Below the pieces are notes generated by a model. The model saw nothing but the letters and a program-made list of their open reading frames with translations. It had not been told where the DNA came from and ran no database searches. A stretch of 64,000 nucleotides of DNA. Origin: Alphaproteobacteria bacterium (lineage in GTDB: Bacteria > Pseudomonadota > Alphaproteobacteria > Rickettsiales > SXRF01). The stretch lies in assembly GCA_025360605.1 (NCBI GenBank), contig JANYBV010000038.1:200449-264448 (forward strand), read 5' to 3'. Both the position numbers and the translations under genes were made by a program. This document shows positions 28,562 to 38,153 of this stretch, piece by piece (position 1 is the stretch's first letter; each line of letters begins with the position of its first letter).

Positions 28562-29186
28562 TCGTGTGTACCTCGGTTACGGGGGGTGTTTCCGGCGACT
28601 CTGCGAGCGTTATCGGCTGCTTCGCCCACGGCATCGGCAGCGAGATGACCACGGTGTCCGCCAGATAATCATGCCAGCCACGGCGTTTTTTATTGACGCA
28701 GATCCAGACAAAACCAAGGCCAAAACAGGCGGTGGAAATAAGATAGCCGAGGCTGCGCAAAAACACCTGCATGTCGTTGATGCGCCCTTCGGTTTTGGCA
28801 TCGACGACTTTCATCCTTAATACCATCTTTCCGGGGGTGGCGCTGAAAAAATGCAGGAATACGGCGCTGAACACGCACCATACCAGCATCTGCATAAAGA
28901 AATTGGCGAACCAGCTGGTCATAAACTCCTGATTATTAAGCACATGCATGATCAGGCGCGATCCGGCGTGCGGATCATCCGGATCGAGAGTATAGCCCGC
29001 CAGTGCGTCTGTATCCACCGGTGTAATCCGGTTGATCAGGGGAAGGAATAGCATCAGGATAAAGGAATCGATGGTCACTGCTAGCATGCGGCGGTTAAAG
29101 CGCACGTATTTTTCATGCACCTTCGGCTTCTTCTTGCCGTAGCTCAGCAATGTATCGACAATTTTTTTAACGGGTTCTGCATCCAT
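28542..29186 (-). CDS. RDD-family membrane protein
   Basis: 214 residues. The RDD pattern is visible: an N-terminal FNRRMLAVTIDSFIL helix with the R…D pair, a second hydrophobic helix (about 90-112), the SATPGKMVLRMKVVDAKT segment, and a third helix followed by KKRRGWHDYLADTVVI. Family function is not well defined (some members are ion antiporters). It sits between bioD (14 nt upstream) and the response regulator (20-nt overlap). The context suggests shared transcription but gives no clear functional link to biotin. Confidence 0.83.
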   Translation of the reverse strand: MDAEPVKKIVDTLLSYGKKKPKVHEKYVRFNRRMLAVTIDSFILMLFLPLINRITPVDTDALAGYTLDPDDPHAGSRLIMHVLNNQEFMTSWFANFFMQMLVWCVFSAVFLHFFSATPGKMVLRMKVVDAKTEGRINDMQVFLRSLGYLISTACFGLGFVWICVNKKRRGWHDYLADTVVISLPMPWAKQPITLAESPETPPVTEVHTNETIAD

Positions 29187-29200
29187 AGATCATTCCCAAG

Positions 29201-29881
29201 TTATTGGCACATCCAGCTGATGGCGGGGGTATATTTCCACGCTTCTTCCGAACTGGTCATCCGCGGGATTTTTATCACCGGAACGGACTTCGGTAAAAAC
29301 GTTTCTAACGTAGTGGCTGTATCTATCAAATCAACGGCACGGTAATAGGATTCGCAGATAACCACAGCGTGAATCTCCAGTCCGCGTGCTTTCAGCACCT
29401 GAGCGGCGGTGAGTGTATGGCTGATGGCCCCGAGATAGCTTCCCGCTACCAGTATCACCGGCCATTGCAGTGCCTCCATCCAGTCCAGTACCGTGTGCTG
29501 GTTGTTGAGCGGCACCATCGTCCCGCCAATGCCTTCAACCAGAAGGATGTCGGAGGCCAGCGTCGTGTGGTCGAGGCAGAACTGCACCAGCTTATCGAGG
29601 TCTACCGGATTGCCTTCCCTCGCTGCCGCCATGTTGGGGGCGAGCGCCACCGAATAATGCCACGGCGAGATGGTTTCCATCAGGCGGGCGGTGGGGGTGA
29701 TGCCGCAGCTTTTCAGGATTTTGGCTGAATCGTTATCCAGATCAATCGGGTCGTATCCGCTGATGACGGGTTTGAGGGCGGTGACGCTTTTACCCTGCTG
29801 GCGCAGTTGCCAGCATAGCGAGGTGGTGGTGAGGGTTTTGCCGATGCCGGTGCCGGTGGAGGTAATAAAAAAAGGCTTCAT
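29201..29881 (-). CDS. bioD: Dethiobiotin synthetase
   Basis: Closes the ureido ring of dethiobiotin from 7,8-diaminopelargonate, CO2 and ATP. The P-loop GTGIGKT is at 10-16, LKPVISGYDP follows at about 36-45, and VEGIGGTMVPL near 113-123 is the typical VEG(A/I)GG motif. 226 residues, full length. It follows bioC by 15 nt in the order bioF–bioH–bioC–bioD. Confidence 0.94.
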   Translation of the reverse strand: MKPFFITSTGTGIGKTLTTTSLCWQLRQQGKSVTALKPVISGYDPIDLDNDSAKILKSCGITPTARLMETISPWHYSVALAPNMAAAREGNPVDLDKLVQFCLDHTTLASDILLVEGIGGTMVPLNNQHTVLDWMEALQWPVILVAGSYLGAISHTLTAAQVLKARGLEIHAVVICESYYRAVDLIDTATTLETFLPKSVPVIKIPRMTSSEEAWKYTPAISWMCQ

Positions 29882-29896
29882 GGAGTCCTTAGGGAT

Positions 29897-30688
29897 TCAG
29901 GTTCGCTCCAACAGGATGTACAGGACTTGCCATGTTGCTGGCAATCCTTTATTTTTTCCTTTCGGCGAGGCAAAGCGCTCGCGGTAGAACGCTTCGGCGC
30001 GCTGCAACTGCCGCGGGGTCATCAGTCCTTGCCGTTTTTTCTCCTGCGTGGTGGTGGCGCCAATGGCTTTGAGTGATTTCAGTAGCGCCTTAATATCCGG
30101 ATAATCAATGATAAAAGTCTCTTCCTCGCAGGCCAGCAGCTTAAACCCCGCATGTACGCACAGAGCGGTCAGCGGGGCGGGATCGGCAAAGTAGTTCACA
30201 TGCATGGCGTCGTCGACGGCAGTGAAGGATTCCCGCAGCTCCTGCAACGTGCCTTGAGTCAGGGTAGACAGGATGCACAGGCTGGAAGGCTTGGTGACAC
30301 GGGCAATCTCGCGCATGACCGGCAGCGGGTCATACACCCATTGCAGCATGAGCGAGCTGAACACCCCGTCAAACGTCTGACCGGCAAATGGCAGGGCATC
30401 GCAACTAGCATTCACCACTTCGGGATTGCGGGTTTTTGCCCTCTCGCACATACCTAATGACAGGTCGGCTTGCGTGATGCGCCAATTCAGCTCCCGCTGC
30501 CTGATTTCCTCGCTTAGCGCCCCCGTACCACTGCCCAGATCGAGGATGTGGCTGCCCTCTTTCCAGACCTGCTCGGCCATCGTGATACAGTCTTCGCGCA
30601 CAATCGACTGCAGCTGCGCATGGTCGTCATAGGTGGTGGCGGCTTTTCCGAAATTACGGTTGATGGCTTTGCGGTCAAACATGGGCAA
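29897..30688 (-). CDS. bioC: Malonyl-ACP O-methyltransferase
   Basis: SAM-dependent methyltransferase that masks malonyl-ACP so that fatty acid synthesis can build the pimeloyl chain. SAM motif ILDLGSGTGALSEEI at about 48-62, and SSLMLQWVYDPLPVMREI in the middle as in BioC proteins. 263 residues. It overlaps the BioH-like gene by 14 nt. Context within a biotin operon supports BioC over a generic methyltransferase. Confidence 0.9.
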   Translation of the reverse strand: MPMFDRKAINRNFGKAATTYDDHAQLQSIVREDCITMAEQVWKEGSHILDLGSGTGALSEEIRQRELNWRITQADLSLGMCERAKTRNPEVVNASCDALPFAGQTFDGVFSSLMLQWVYDPLPVMREIARVTKPSSLCILSTLTQGTLQELRESFTAVDDAMHVNYFADPAPLTALCVHAGFKLLACEEETFIIDYPDIKALLKSLKAIGATTTQEKKRQGLMTPRQLQRAEAFYRERFASPKGKNKGLPATWQVLYILLERT

Positions 30689-31379
30689 ACTCCCTGATCG
30701 CCTGTGTTACTTGTTCGGGGGCGTGCCAGTGCGGCGCGTGGCCGCAGCCTTCCAGCGTGATAAGTGTGGCATGCGGCAGGGCGTGGGCGAATGCCTGCGA
30801 CTGTTCATAATATACCACGGCATCTTCACGGCCATGCACCAGCAATGTGGGGGGGAAATTATCCATAAACAGGTCTTTACAGCTAAAATGATGCAAAATA
30901 TCGAGCCAATGAAGCCAATTTTGAGCTAAAATGATTGCTTTATCCTGTTTTTCGAGGTGTTTTCGGATAAAGGAGGCGTTTTTATCACCCTTAACGATGG
31001 ATGCCCATGCTTTTATCAGGGTTTTATCGGGATACGCCGCGTAATTTTCGCGGAATATATCGTATAGCTCGGCTGGCATGCCAACCGGATGTTCGGGGCG
31101 TTTTACAAACTGGAAGGGTGCAGCAATCAGCACCAGTTTTTTCGGGCGCATCAGTCCTGCCGCGATAGCGCGCACCGCTAGTTGCCCGCCAAGCGACCAG
31201 CCGATCACGAGGTCTTTGTCTTTGCCCAGATCGGCGATGGCCTTCAGCGCATCGGCGACGTGGGAATAGCCGGTATAGTCCAGCGTCGCGGCATGCGGTA
31301 CGAGCTCCCCCAGCGCATCGTGCGGCTGCCCCCAGCCGCTGAGAGTGAGTGTTGTTACTCCGCTGAGCGGCATACCCAT
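30675..31379 (-). CDS. bioH: Pimeloyl-ACP methyl ester carboxylesterase, BioH-like
   Basis: Alpha/beta hydrolase that should remove the methyl ester from pimeloyl-ACP methyl ester. Triad: S62 in GWSLGGQ, D186 in HGREDAVV, and H214 in GCGHAPHWHAPE. The usual N-terminal HGWG oxyanion motif reads SGWG, a small departure. 234 residues. It overlaps bioF by 25 nt and bioC by 14 nt, so tight coupling is likely. The BioH role rests on position between bioF and bioC; a different esterase of the same job (such as BioG or BioV) would not carry this GWSLGG pattern. Confidence 0.85.
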   Translation of the reverse strand: MGMPLSGVTTLTLSGWGQPHDALGELVPHAATLDYTGYSHVADALKAIADLGKDKDLVIGWSLGGQLAVRAIAAGLMRPKKLVLIAAPFQFVKRPEHPVGMPAELYDIFRENYAAYPDKTLIKAWASIVKGDKNASFIRKHLEKQDKAIILAQNWLHWLDILHHFSCKDLFMDNFPPTLLVHGREDAVVYYEQSQAFAHALPHATLITLEGCGHAPHWHAPEQVTQAIREFAHV

Positions 31380-32491
31380 CCCTGTTCATTAATAATGTCC
31401 GCAAGAGCTTTGATCTGCTCCGTGGTGTGCAGGGCAGAAAAGGCAAACCGTAAACGCGCCGTGTTGGCTGGCACGGTCGGCGGGCGGATGGCTGTGACCA
31501 AAAACCCGCTTTTTTCCAGCAGTAAGGAGGCTTTCAGCGCCTCGTCATTATCTTTTAAAATTAGGGGGACAATCGCGCTTTGTGCCGGTGGCAATCCGGC
31601 CAGCGTGGTACATAATCGGGCATTGGCGAGTGCTTTCTCGCCGCGGCTGTGATCGGTCTGGATGAGGTCGAGTGCCGCTATGGAAGCGGCAAGAGCAGAG
31701 GGTGGCAATCCGGTGGAGAAAATCAGGCTGCGGGCGGCGGTTTTCAGGTAGCTGACCAGCGTTTGGGAGCCGCATACATACCCGCCGTAGCTGCCGAGGG
31801 ATTTGGACAATGTGCCCATCACAATCATTCCCTCAAGGTTTGTCTGTAACACGCCCATGCCGTGTGCGTCATCGACCATTAACCATGCGTCAAACTCGTC
31901 CGATAACCGCTTAAGCGACTGAAGTGGTGCGCAATCCCCATCCATACTGAAGACACTCTCGGTGAGTATCAGGCAGTGGTGGTGTTCGCCCCTGTTGCTT
32001 TCCAGCAACGCCCGCGCATGCTCCATATTGTTGTGGGCAAAGCGCATGACGGTCGCTCCTGACAGGCGTGCGGCATCGATCATGCAGGCATGGATAAACT
32101 TGTCGGCGAGGATCAGGTCGCCTGCGCCTGCGAGTGCGGGAATCGTGCCGATATTGGCGAGATAGCCGCTGCCGAACACGCAGGCGTTTTCGGTTTTCTT
32201 GTAGCGGGCCAAGGCGGCCTCTAATGTATCGTATAGCGGGATATTGCCGGTGACGAGGCGCGATGCCCCTGCCCCCGTGCCATAGGTATCCACCGCCTCT
32301 TTGGCGGCTTTCACCACCTTCGGATGGTGGCTTAGCCCCAGATAATCGTTGCAGCTGAACGAAACCAGCGTTTTACCCGCGCGCGTTACGGCCACTCCTT
32401 CGCCCCGCCGGGTGGTTTTGGCCTCGCGCTTCAGGTGTTTGCTCTCCAGAAGCAATAATTTTTGCTGTAAATAGTCGTCTAATGCTGGCAT
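31355..32491 (-). CDS. bioF: 8-Amino-7-oxononanoate synthase
   Basis: PLP enzyme condensing pimeloyl-ACP (or -CoA) with alanine. [15 protein letters not shown] at about 43-57, D207/H210 in VDDAHGMGV, and the PLP lysine K230 in [13 protein letters not shown] start it at the ATG at 32491 (378 residues); the open frame continues upstream across bioB's leader but those residues have no family match. It is divergent from bioB with a 58-nt gap. Confidence 0.93.
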   Translation of the reverse strand: MPALDDYLQQKLLLLESKHLKREAKTTRRGEGVAVTRAGKTLVSFSCNDYLGLSHHPKVVKAAKEAVDTYGTGAGASRLVTGNIPLYDTLEAALARYKKTENACVFGSGYLANIGTIPALAGAGDLILADKFIHACMIDAARLSGATVMRFAHNNMEHARALLESNRGEHHHCLILTESVFSMDGDCAPLQSLKRLSDEFDAWLMVDDAHGMGVLQTNLEGMIVMGTLSKSLGSYGGYVCGSQTLVSYLKTAARSLIFSTGLPPSALAASIAALDLIQTDHSRGEKALANARLCTTLAGLPPAQSAIVPLILKDNDEALKASLLLEKSGFLVTAIRPPTVPANTARLRFAFSALHTTEQIKALADIINEQGWVCRSAE

Positions 32492-32533
32492 TTCGTATCG
32501 TTCTGCTCTAAAAATGGGCGCTCCTATTAACAA

Positions 32534-32545
32534 CAACCACGGTTG
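32534..32545. promoter_or_regulatory. Inverted repeat in the bioF/bioB divergent control region
   Basis: CAACC-AC-GGTTG is a perfect 5-bp inverted repeat centred in the 58-nt gap between the divergent biotin units and 4 nt before the bioB ATG used here. It is not the BioR site (TTATCTATAA) known in some alphaproteobacteria nor a full BirA operator. It may be an operator or a leader hairpin. Confidence 0.35.
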
Positions 32546-32549
32546 CACC

Positions 32550-33536
32550 ATGCTAGCTGATTTACGCCATGATTGGGACAAGGGTGAAGTATTATCCCTT
32601 TTTAACCTTTCTTTCAATGACCTGCTCTTTACCGCCCAACGTATCCACCGCCAACATTTCGATGCGAACGAGGTGCAGATCAGCACGTTGTTGTCCATTA
32701 AAACGGGCGGTTGCGCGGAAGATTGCGGCTATTGCCCGCAGAGTGCCCATTTTTCTACCGGTGTCAAGGCTAGCAAGCTGATGTGCACCGAGGACGTATT
32801 AACCGAAGCGCGCAAGGCGAAGGACGCAGGCGCATCGCGTTTTTGCATGGGCGCGGCGTGGCGCTCGCCGAAAGACAAGGACATCGACAAAGTAGCCGAG
32901 ATGATTGAAGGCGTGAAAGCGATGGGGCTGGAAACCTGCGCCACCCTTGGCATGTTGACTTCCGATCAGGCAAACCGTCTGGGCGATTGCGGTCTGGATT
33001 ACTACAACCACAACCTCGACACCTCGGAAGCATTCTACGGCAATATCATCACCACCCGCACCTATCAGGATCGCCTCGATACGCTCGATAACGTGCGTCA
33101 GGCGGGCATGAATGTCTGCTGCGGTGGTATTGTCGGCATGGGCGAAAAGGTCGAAGACCGTGCGGAATTGCTGCGTACCCTTGCCAACATGCCGCAACAT
33201 CCTGAGAGCGTGCCGGTCAATATGCTCGTGCAGGTGGAAGGTACGGCGGTGGGCAAAGTGGATGCTGTCGATCCGTTTGATTTTATCCGTACCATTGCGG
33301 TGGCACGCATCCTGATGCCAAAATCCTTTGTACGCCTGTCGGCAGGCCGTGAGGAAATGAATGAACAAACGCAATCGCTGTGCTTCCTTGCCGGAGCCAA
33401 TTCCATTTTCTACGGCGAAAAACTGCTGACCACCGCCAATCCGGGCGTTGACCGCGACAAGCAGCTATTTGAAAAACTCGGACTGCGTCCGCTCCAGCTG
33501 GAAACGCAGGAGAAGGAAGACGCACTAGCGGCCTGA
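32550..33536 (+). CDS. bioB: Biotin synthase
   Basis: Radical-SAM enzyme that inserts sulfur into dethiobiotin. The cluster cysteines are in [11 protein letters not shown]; with the ATG at 32550 they fall at 55, 59 and 62, close to 53, 57 and 60 in E. coli, which is why I prefer it to the ATG at 32514. The HNLDT-like [10 protein letters not shown] segment, [10 protein letters not shown] and the C-terminal LSAGREEM are all present. 328 residues. The stop overlaps bioA by one base. No clear Shine-Dalgarno at either start. Confidence 0.94.
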   Translation: MLADLRHDWDKGEVLSLFNLSFNDLLFTAQRIHRQHFDANEVQISTLLSIKTGGCAEDCGYCPQSAHFSTGVKASKLMCTEDVLTEARKAKDAGASRFCMGAAWRSPKDKDIDKVAEMIEGVKAMGLETCATLGMLTSDQANRLGDCGLDYYNHNLDTSEAFYGNIITTRTYQDRLDTLDNVRQAGMNVCCGGIVGMGEKVEDRAELLRTLANMPQHPESVPVNMLVQVEGTAVGKVDAVDPFDFIRTIAVARILMPKSFVRLSAGREEMNEQTQSLCFLAGANSIFYGEKLLTTANPGVDRDKQLFEKLGLRPLQLETQEKEDALAA

Positions 33537-34804
33537 TGTCCACATCCTTCCCCCGCTGGTATGATGACGGGATGCCGCACATCTGGCTGCCCTATAGCCA
33601 GATGAAAACGGCGATTCCCTCTCTCCCTGTGGTTGCTACCCACGGCGCACGCATTACCCTTGCCGACGGGCGTGAACTGGTGGACGGCATTGCTTCATGG
33701 TGGACAGCCTGTCATGGTTATAACCACCCCCATATTATCCAAGCTGTCGAAGCGCAGCTTCGTTCCTTTCCTCATGTGATGTTCGGCGGGCTGGTGCATG
33801 AACCGGCGCTGACGCTGGCAAAACGTTTAAGTAAAATAGCTCCTGCCGGACTAAACCGTGTGTTTTTTTCCGATTCGGGGTCGGTGGCGGTGGAGGTGGC
33901 GCTGAAAATAGCCCTGCAATACTGGCGCAATAGCGGCAAGCCGCATAAGGACCGCTTCGTCTGTTTCACCCACGGCTATCACGGCGACACGATGGGGGCG
34001 ATGTCGGTGTCCGATCCGGAAAAATCGCTGCACAAGGCCTTCAGGGGTAGCGTTATTAAGCAATATGTCGTCGATATCCCTTCGGATGAATACGGATTTT
34101 CCGAATTTGATTCGTTGCTGGCGGCAGAACACGGCCACATTGCGGGGATTATTATTGAGCCGCTGGTGCAGGGTGCAGGCGGCATGAAATTCCACAGTGT
34201 TGACGTGTTGGCGGAACTCTACCGCATCGCTAAAAAGCACAATATTCTTTTTATCGCTGACGAAATTGCCACCGGCTTCGGGCGCACCGGCAGTATGTTT
34301 GCCTGCGAACAGGCAGGAATTACGCCCGATATTATGTGCATCGGCAAGGCGCTGACGGGGGGAGCGGTCACACTCGGGGCGACGCTGACACAAGATGCTG
34401 TTTTTGAAGTGTTTTACGATGATAGCCCCGACCATGCCTTCATGCACGGCCCGACCTTCATGGCCAACCCGCTGGCCTGTGCGGCGGCCAACGCGTCACT
34501 CGATCTGTTTGACAAAGAACCCCGCCTGAAGCAGGTGGCGGCGATCGAAGCGCAGATGGCCGAACAGCTTGAACCGTGCAGGAAACTGCCATTTGTAGAG
34601 GATGTTCGGGTGATGGGCGGCATTGGTGTTGTGCAGATGGAAGCGGGTGTGGATGTCTACAGTTTGCGTCCGAAACTCATTGAACAGGGCGTGTGGGTCA
34701 GGCCGTTTGGCGATATTATCTACCTGACGCCAGCATTTACGGTTACCAGCGACGAGCTGGCCCAATTAACCCAAAGTATTACCACTGTTATTAAAGGGCT
34801 TTAA
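33536..34804 (+). CDS. bioA: Adenosylmethionine-8-amino-7-oxononanoate aminotransferase
   Basis: PLP aminotransferase that makes 7,8-diaminopelargonate using SAM as amino donor. WTACHGYNHPHI near 57-68, FSDSGSVAVEVALKIA from 111, HGYHGDTMGAMSVSD at about 146-160, D242 (ADEIATGFGRTG) and PLP lysine K271 (IGKALTGGAVTLGATL). 422 residues. It follows bioB with a one-base overlap and is closed by a strong terminator, completing the bioB–bioA unit. Confidence 0.94.
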   Translation: MSTSFPRWYDDGMPHIWLPYSQMKTAIPSLPVVATHGARITLADGRELVDGIASWWTACHGYNHPHIIQAVEAQLRSFPHVMFGGLVHEPALTLAKRLSKIAPAGLNRVFFSDSGSVAVEVALKIALQYWRNSGKPHKDRFVCFTHGYHGDTMGAMSVSDPEKSLHKAFRGSVIKQYVVDIPSDEYGFSEFDSLLAAEHGHIAGIIIEPLVQGAGGMKFHSVDVLAELYRIAKKHNILFIADEIATGFGRTGSMFACEQAGITPDIMCIGKALTGGAVTLGATLTQDAVFEVFYDDSPDHAFMHGPTFMANPLACAAANASLDLFDKEPRLKQVAAIEAQMAEQLEPCRKLPFVEDVRVMGGIGVVQMEAGVDVYSLRPKLIEQGVWVRPFGDIIYLTPAFTVTSDELAQLTQSITTVIKGL

Positions 34805-34810
34805 ACAATA

Positions 34811-34848
34811 AGGGCGCGAGGTTTTTATGCCCCGCGCCCTCATTTTTT
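34811..34848 (+). terminator. Rho-independent terminator after bioA
   Basis: AGGGCGCG (34811-34818) pairs with CGCGCCCT (34833-34840), extended after one mismatch by GG/CC, with the loop around TTTTTATG, followed by CATTTTTT. A strong stem plus T-run on the plus strand. The convergent gene at 34863 may also be stopped here, but its side lacks a good T-run. Confidence 0.85.
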
Positions 34849-34862
34849 AATGGCTGCTTGGA

Positions 34863-36263
34863 TTAAGCGGCTTTTTTCTTGTCGCCCGAAAAATCGTTCA
34901 GATCTTCAAGAATACGACGCTTGATTCCATTACGGTCAGCCGACGGGATGCCGTAGCGGATAGCCAACAGCGCATAGTCTTCATCGGTGAGCGTGATCGG
35001 AATCTGAACTGATTCAGGGTAGGCCACCGGCAGCTCGATGATGCGGCGGACGATGTCGGTCAGGCGCATTTCATTGCGGATGGCTTCATCGATGATTTTA
35101 TTGGCTACGCGCAGGTCGCATTCAATCGAATCCGAATCAAAACCGCTTGCGGCTTTGGATACGGTTTTAACATCCTGACGCGCGAAAGCGTCGGGGCCAT
35201 TTGGTTGTACATAAAGTTTAGGTTTCATTGCTTCTGTCGTGCTCATATCAGACCTCGTTCCGTTGATGGTGTTTTCTATGGTAGCCATTAGTTGTTCCTT
35301 TAATTGTGCTTCTTCGGTAGCGCTGGCGGTTAAAAAATCTGCCTTCATGGCATATTCCGGCTGAATCGCAGCGGGTTGTTTGGCTTCAACCTTAACCATT
35401 ACAGGTTCTGGCGTTGCGGTAAACTCCTGAAGCTTGATGGCTTCGCTTTTGACCGGTTCGTTGGCCACCGCAACGGGCGCAGCGGCAGCTACAGGCGCTT
35501 CCGTTAGTTTAGGTGTAGGCGGTACCACCGGTTCCGGCTGTGACGTTAATTTAATGTCCGGTTTCGCTTCTGCCTTCGGTGCTTCCACCGGAGCCTGAGC
35601 AGCCAGTGCCAAATTAGGTGCTGAAATCTGGGGAGGATGGGTGATTTCACCGATATCGCCCAAGCGGCGGTACACGGTGGCATACACTTCAATGCGGCCA
35701 TCGTTGTATTTTTCGATTTCAATGGCGTGTTCGTTGCTGTCGCTGACGAGCAATGTGTATTCAAATTCCAGCCCTTCGTTAGCGGCCGGTGTTTTGGCTT
35801 TGCGGTAGTCACCTTTGAAGATGCTGCCTTTGAGGTTCTGGATTTCGCGTTTGTAGGACGACACGAGCCAGCCTTTGTAATCGACGATATTGTCGCGGCA
35901 GGCAAGACGCTGCACATCCTGACGCGTGAGGATGTTGCCCAGTTCCTGTGCATCGAATAGTTTCATGCGGTCGTTGAGCGAAATGCGGCGCGAAATAGCG
36001 AGGTAATATTCACCGTCGGATTCCGCCACAATCATGGACACGCCCGGATCTTTATCCTGCGTCAGAACAAAAGAGGTCAGCGCTTCTTCGCCGAATAAAT
36101 AGGTGTTAATCGCGCTGACATGCAGGCGGCGGCCGCTGAGGATAATCTGGGGCACGAAACCAAAGCCCAGAGAGCTTCCGATCTGAAGAAGTTCAGGCTG
36201 GAATTTTTCCTGCACCTGCACTTTTTTGACCGGCTTCCAGAAATCGGCAATAACATCTAACAT
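34863..36263 (-). CDS. Three-part hypothetical protein with Pro/Ala-rich linker
   Basis: 466 residues, not recognised. An ordered N-terminal domain (about 1-212) with alternating beta-like stretches (FVPQIILSGRRLHVSA, GEYYLAISRRISL), a long Pro/Ala/Glu/Val-rich linker (about 213-350), and a C-terminal helical domain (about 375-466) with ECDLRVANKIIDEAIRNEM and ADRNGIKRRILEDL. No signal peptide, no membrane segment. Its ATG at 36263 has an excellent GGAGG ribosome binding site 7 nt upstream; the TTG just before it is rejected. A perfect palindrome (36297-36310) precedes it. The C-terminal part could be DNA- or protein-binding, which I cannot show. Confidence 0.75.
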   Translation of the reverse strand: MLDVIADFWKPVKKVQVQEKFQPELLQIGSSLGFGFVPQIILSGRRLHVSAINTYLFGEEALTSFVLTQDKDPGVSMIVAESDGEYYLAISRRISLNDRMKLFDAQELGNILTRQDVQRLACRDNIVDYKGWLVSSYKREIQNLKGSIFKGDYRKAKTPAANEGLEFEYTLLVSDSNEHAIEIEKYNDGRIEVYATVYRRLGDIGEITHPPQISAPNLALAAQAPVEAPKAEAKPDIKLTSQPEPVVPPTPKLTEAPVAAAAPVAVANEPVKSEAIKLQEFTATPEPVMVKVEAKQPAAIQPEYAMKADFLTASATEEAQLKEQLMATIENTINGTRSDMSTTEAMKPKLYVQPNGPDAFARQDVKTVSKAASGFDSDSIECDLRVANKIIDEAIRNEMRLTDIVRRIIELPVAYPESVQIPITLTDEDYALLAIRYGIPSADRNGIKRRILEDLNDFSGDKKKAA

Positions 36264-36296
36264 CAATAATCCTCCACTACTCTTTATGCCTTAATT

Positions 36297-36310
36297 GGGA
36301 AACGTTTCCC
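36297..36310. promoter_or_regulatory. Perfect 14-nt palindrome upstream of the 466-residue protein gene
   Basis: GGGAAACGTTTCCC lies in the 73-nt gap between smpB's stop and the next gene's ATG. It is a perfect palindrome of the kind bound by dimeric repressors (LacI-type operators share the central CG symmetry). It could alternatively act as a weak terminator hairpin for smpB, but no T-run follows on the minus strand. Confidence 0.4.
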
Positions 36311-36336
36311 GTATAATTTTTAACCGCCAAAGCTAT

Positions 36337-36825
36337 CTACCCGTTTTTGCCTCTCATGATACGCGCTTTGTCCCGTTGCCAGTCACGCTGCTTAATCGTA
36401 TCGCGTTTTTCGTATACCTTCTTGCCGACTGCTATTCCCAGCTTCATCTTTGCCAGCCCACGGCTGTTAAAATAAAACGACAGAGGAATCAACGTTACTC
36501 CTTTTACCTTCAGGCGACCGAGCAGTTTGAGTACCTGCTTTTTATGAAGCAGCAATTTCCGTGGTCTGCGTGCTTCATGGTTAAAGCGGTTTCCGGGGCC
36601 GTATTCTGCGATATAGGCATTAATTAACCAAATCTCGCCATCTTTAGGACCCGCATACGCATCGGCAATGTTTGCCTTACTTTCTCGTAACGATTTGACT
36701 TCCGTTCCAGTCAGGACAATTCCAGCTTCAAACTCCTCCTCAATCGTGTACTCGTAGCGCGCCTTGCGGTTAAACGCTATGTTGTTTCCGGTCGTCTTCG
36801 CAGAAGATTTTTTTTTACCGGCCAT
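36337..36825 (-). CDS. smpB: SsrA-binding protein
   Basis: Binds tmRNA and brings it to stalled ribosomes for trans-translation. [17 protein letters not shown] near 14-30, [19 protein letters not shown] near 35-53, the [11 protein letters not shown] segment, and a basic tail ([19 protein letters not shown]). 162 residues, the usual size. It lies 30 nt downstream of dapA, a common alphaproteobacterial arrangement. The tmRNA gene itself is not in this window. Confidence 0.96.
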   Translation of the reverse strand: MAGKKKSSAKTTGNNIAFNRKARYEYTIEEEFEAGIVLTGTEVKSLRESKANIADAYAGPKDGEIWLINAYIAEYGPGNRFNHEARRPRKLLLHKKQVLKLLGRLKVKGVTLIPLSFYFNSRGLAKMKLGIAVGKKVYEKRDTIKQRDWQRDKARIMRGKNG

Positions 36826-36855
36826 AGGAGTTACTAATAAAGATGAAAAAAGTTT

Positions 36856-37731
36856 TTAGAGCAAGTGCAATTTTTTTAACACTTGCGTGATCTGGTTTTT
36901 GTTATCTGCATTAGGCTCCACCAGCGGTAGGCGCAAATCAACGTTGCACTTCTTCATAAGTGATGCGGCAAATTTAACCGGTGCGGGACTCGTTTCGCAA
37001 AATAATACGGAATGTAGCGGCACCATGATTTCATGCAGCTCGGATGCTTTGGCAAAATCTCCTGCTTTACAGGCCGCTTGCACCTGCGCACAGCGTTTAG
37101 GCATAATGTTGGAGGATACCGAAATGCAGCCATGTCCGCCAGCGGCGTTAAAGGCGACTGCCGTCATGTCCTCGCCGGAAAACAGGTCGAGCGTTTTTTT
37201 CTGTTTGGCGCGTAGCGTATAGGGGCGCGCAAGGTCACCGGTTGCATCTTTGACACCGGTGATGAAAGGAAGTTCGCTTAAGCGCGCCAGCGTGTCGTCG
37301 GTGATGTTGACGACGCTGCGGCCAGGGATGTTGTAGATGACGATGGGAAACTGCGCCGCGTCATTAATCGCCTTGTAGTGCTGGTACAGGCCTTCCTGCG
37401 TCGGTTTGTTGTAGTACGGTGCGACGACGAGCGCGCTGGATGCGCCTGCCGCTTTAGCGTGCTTGGTCATCATGATGGCTTCGTCGGTGGAGTTGGACCC
37501 CGTACCTGCCATGACCGGAACCCTGCCCTTGGCGGCTTCAACACACAATTCAACCACACGTTTATGCTCGTCGTGCGACAGGGTGGGGGATTCCCCCGTG
37601 GTGCCGCAAGGGACCAAGCCGTTAATGCCTTCGGTTATCTGCCACTCGACAAAGTCCTGAAATGCCTGTTCGTCGACCTTTCCGTTTTTGAAAGGAGTGA
37701 TGAGAGCTGTGTATACACCTTTGAAATTCAT
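36856..37731 (-). CDS. dapA: 4-Hydroxy-tetrahydrodipicolinate synthase
   Basis: Condenses pyruvate with aspartate semialdehyde in lysine and diaminopimelate synthesis. With the ATG at 37731 the key residues fall exactly at the E. coli positions: T44, T45, Y133 and Schiff-base lysine K161 (TGVKDATGD). This decides the start over the ATG at 37746. 291 residues. Upstream of smpB and probably co-transcribed with it. Confidence 0.95.
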   Translation of the reverse strand: MNFKGVYTALITPFKNGKVDEQAFQDFVEWQITEGINGLVPCGTTGESPTLSHDEHKRVVELCVEAAKGRVPVMAGTGSNSTDEAIMMTKHAKAAGASSALVVAPYYNKPTQEGLYQHYKAINDAAQFPIVIYNIPGRSVVNITDDTLARLSELPFITGVKDATGDLARPYTLRAKQKKTLDLFSGEDMTAVAFNAAGGHGCISVSSNIMPKRCAQVQAACKAGDFAKASELHEIMVPLHSVLFCETSPAPVKFAASLMKKCNVDLRLPLVEPNADNKNQITQVLKKLHLL

Positions 37732-38005
37732 AGTTTCCGCCATCATTTATGAAGAACGGCAGACTATACCAAGTAGTAAAAACTGCAACTGTCTATATTT
37801 TGCCTGCTGCAAGTCATGAGGTAAATTGATATTTGTTAACCAAAGCGCCCTTGATTCGTCAGGCATTTACATAAAAAAATAAGGATTTTCATGCGGTAAG
37901 CGCAGCAATACGTGCATACTGATCGTTACAGGCGTAAATTAGTTGCCTTAAGCGAATAGTTCTATTAGACATTCTGGCTCGGTTGCCTGTAAACAGGTTT
38001 CGTGT

Positions 38006-38082
<77 letters not shown>

Positions 38083-38153
38083 TTTTTTCAGAACTGATCT
38101 CGAAGAAATTTCTCCTGCCCATTCCATGAATTTTAATTTATGCTTAGGCTCGT

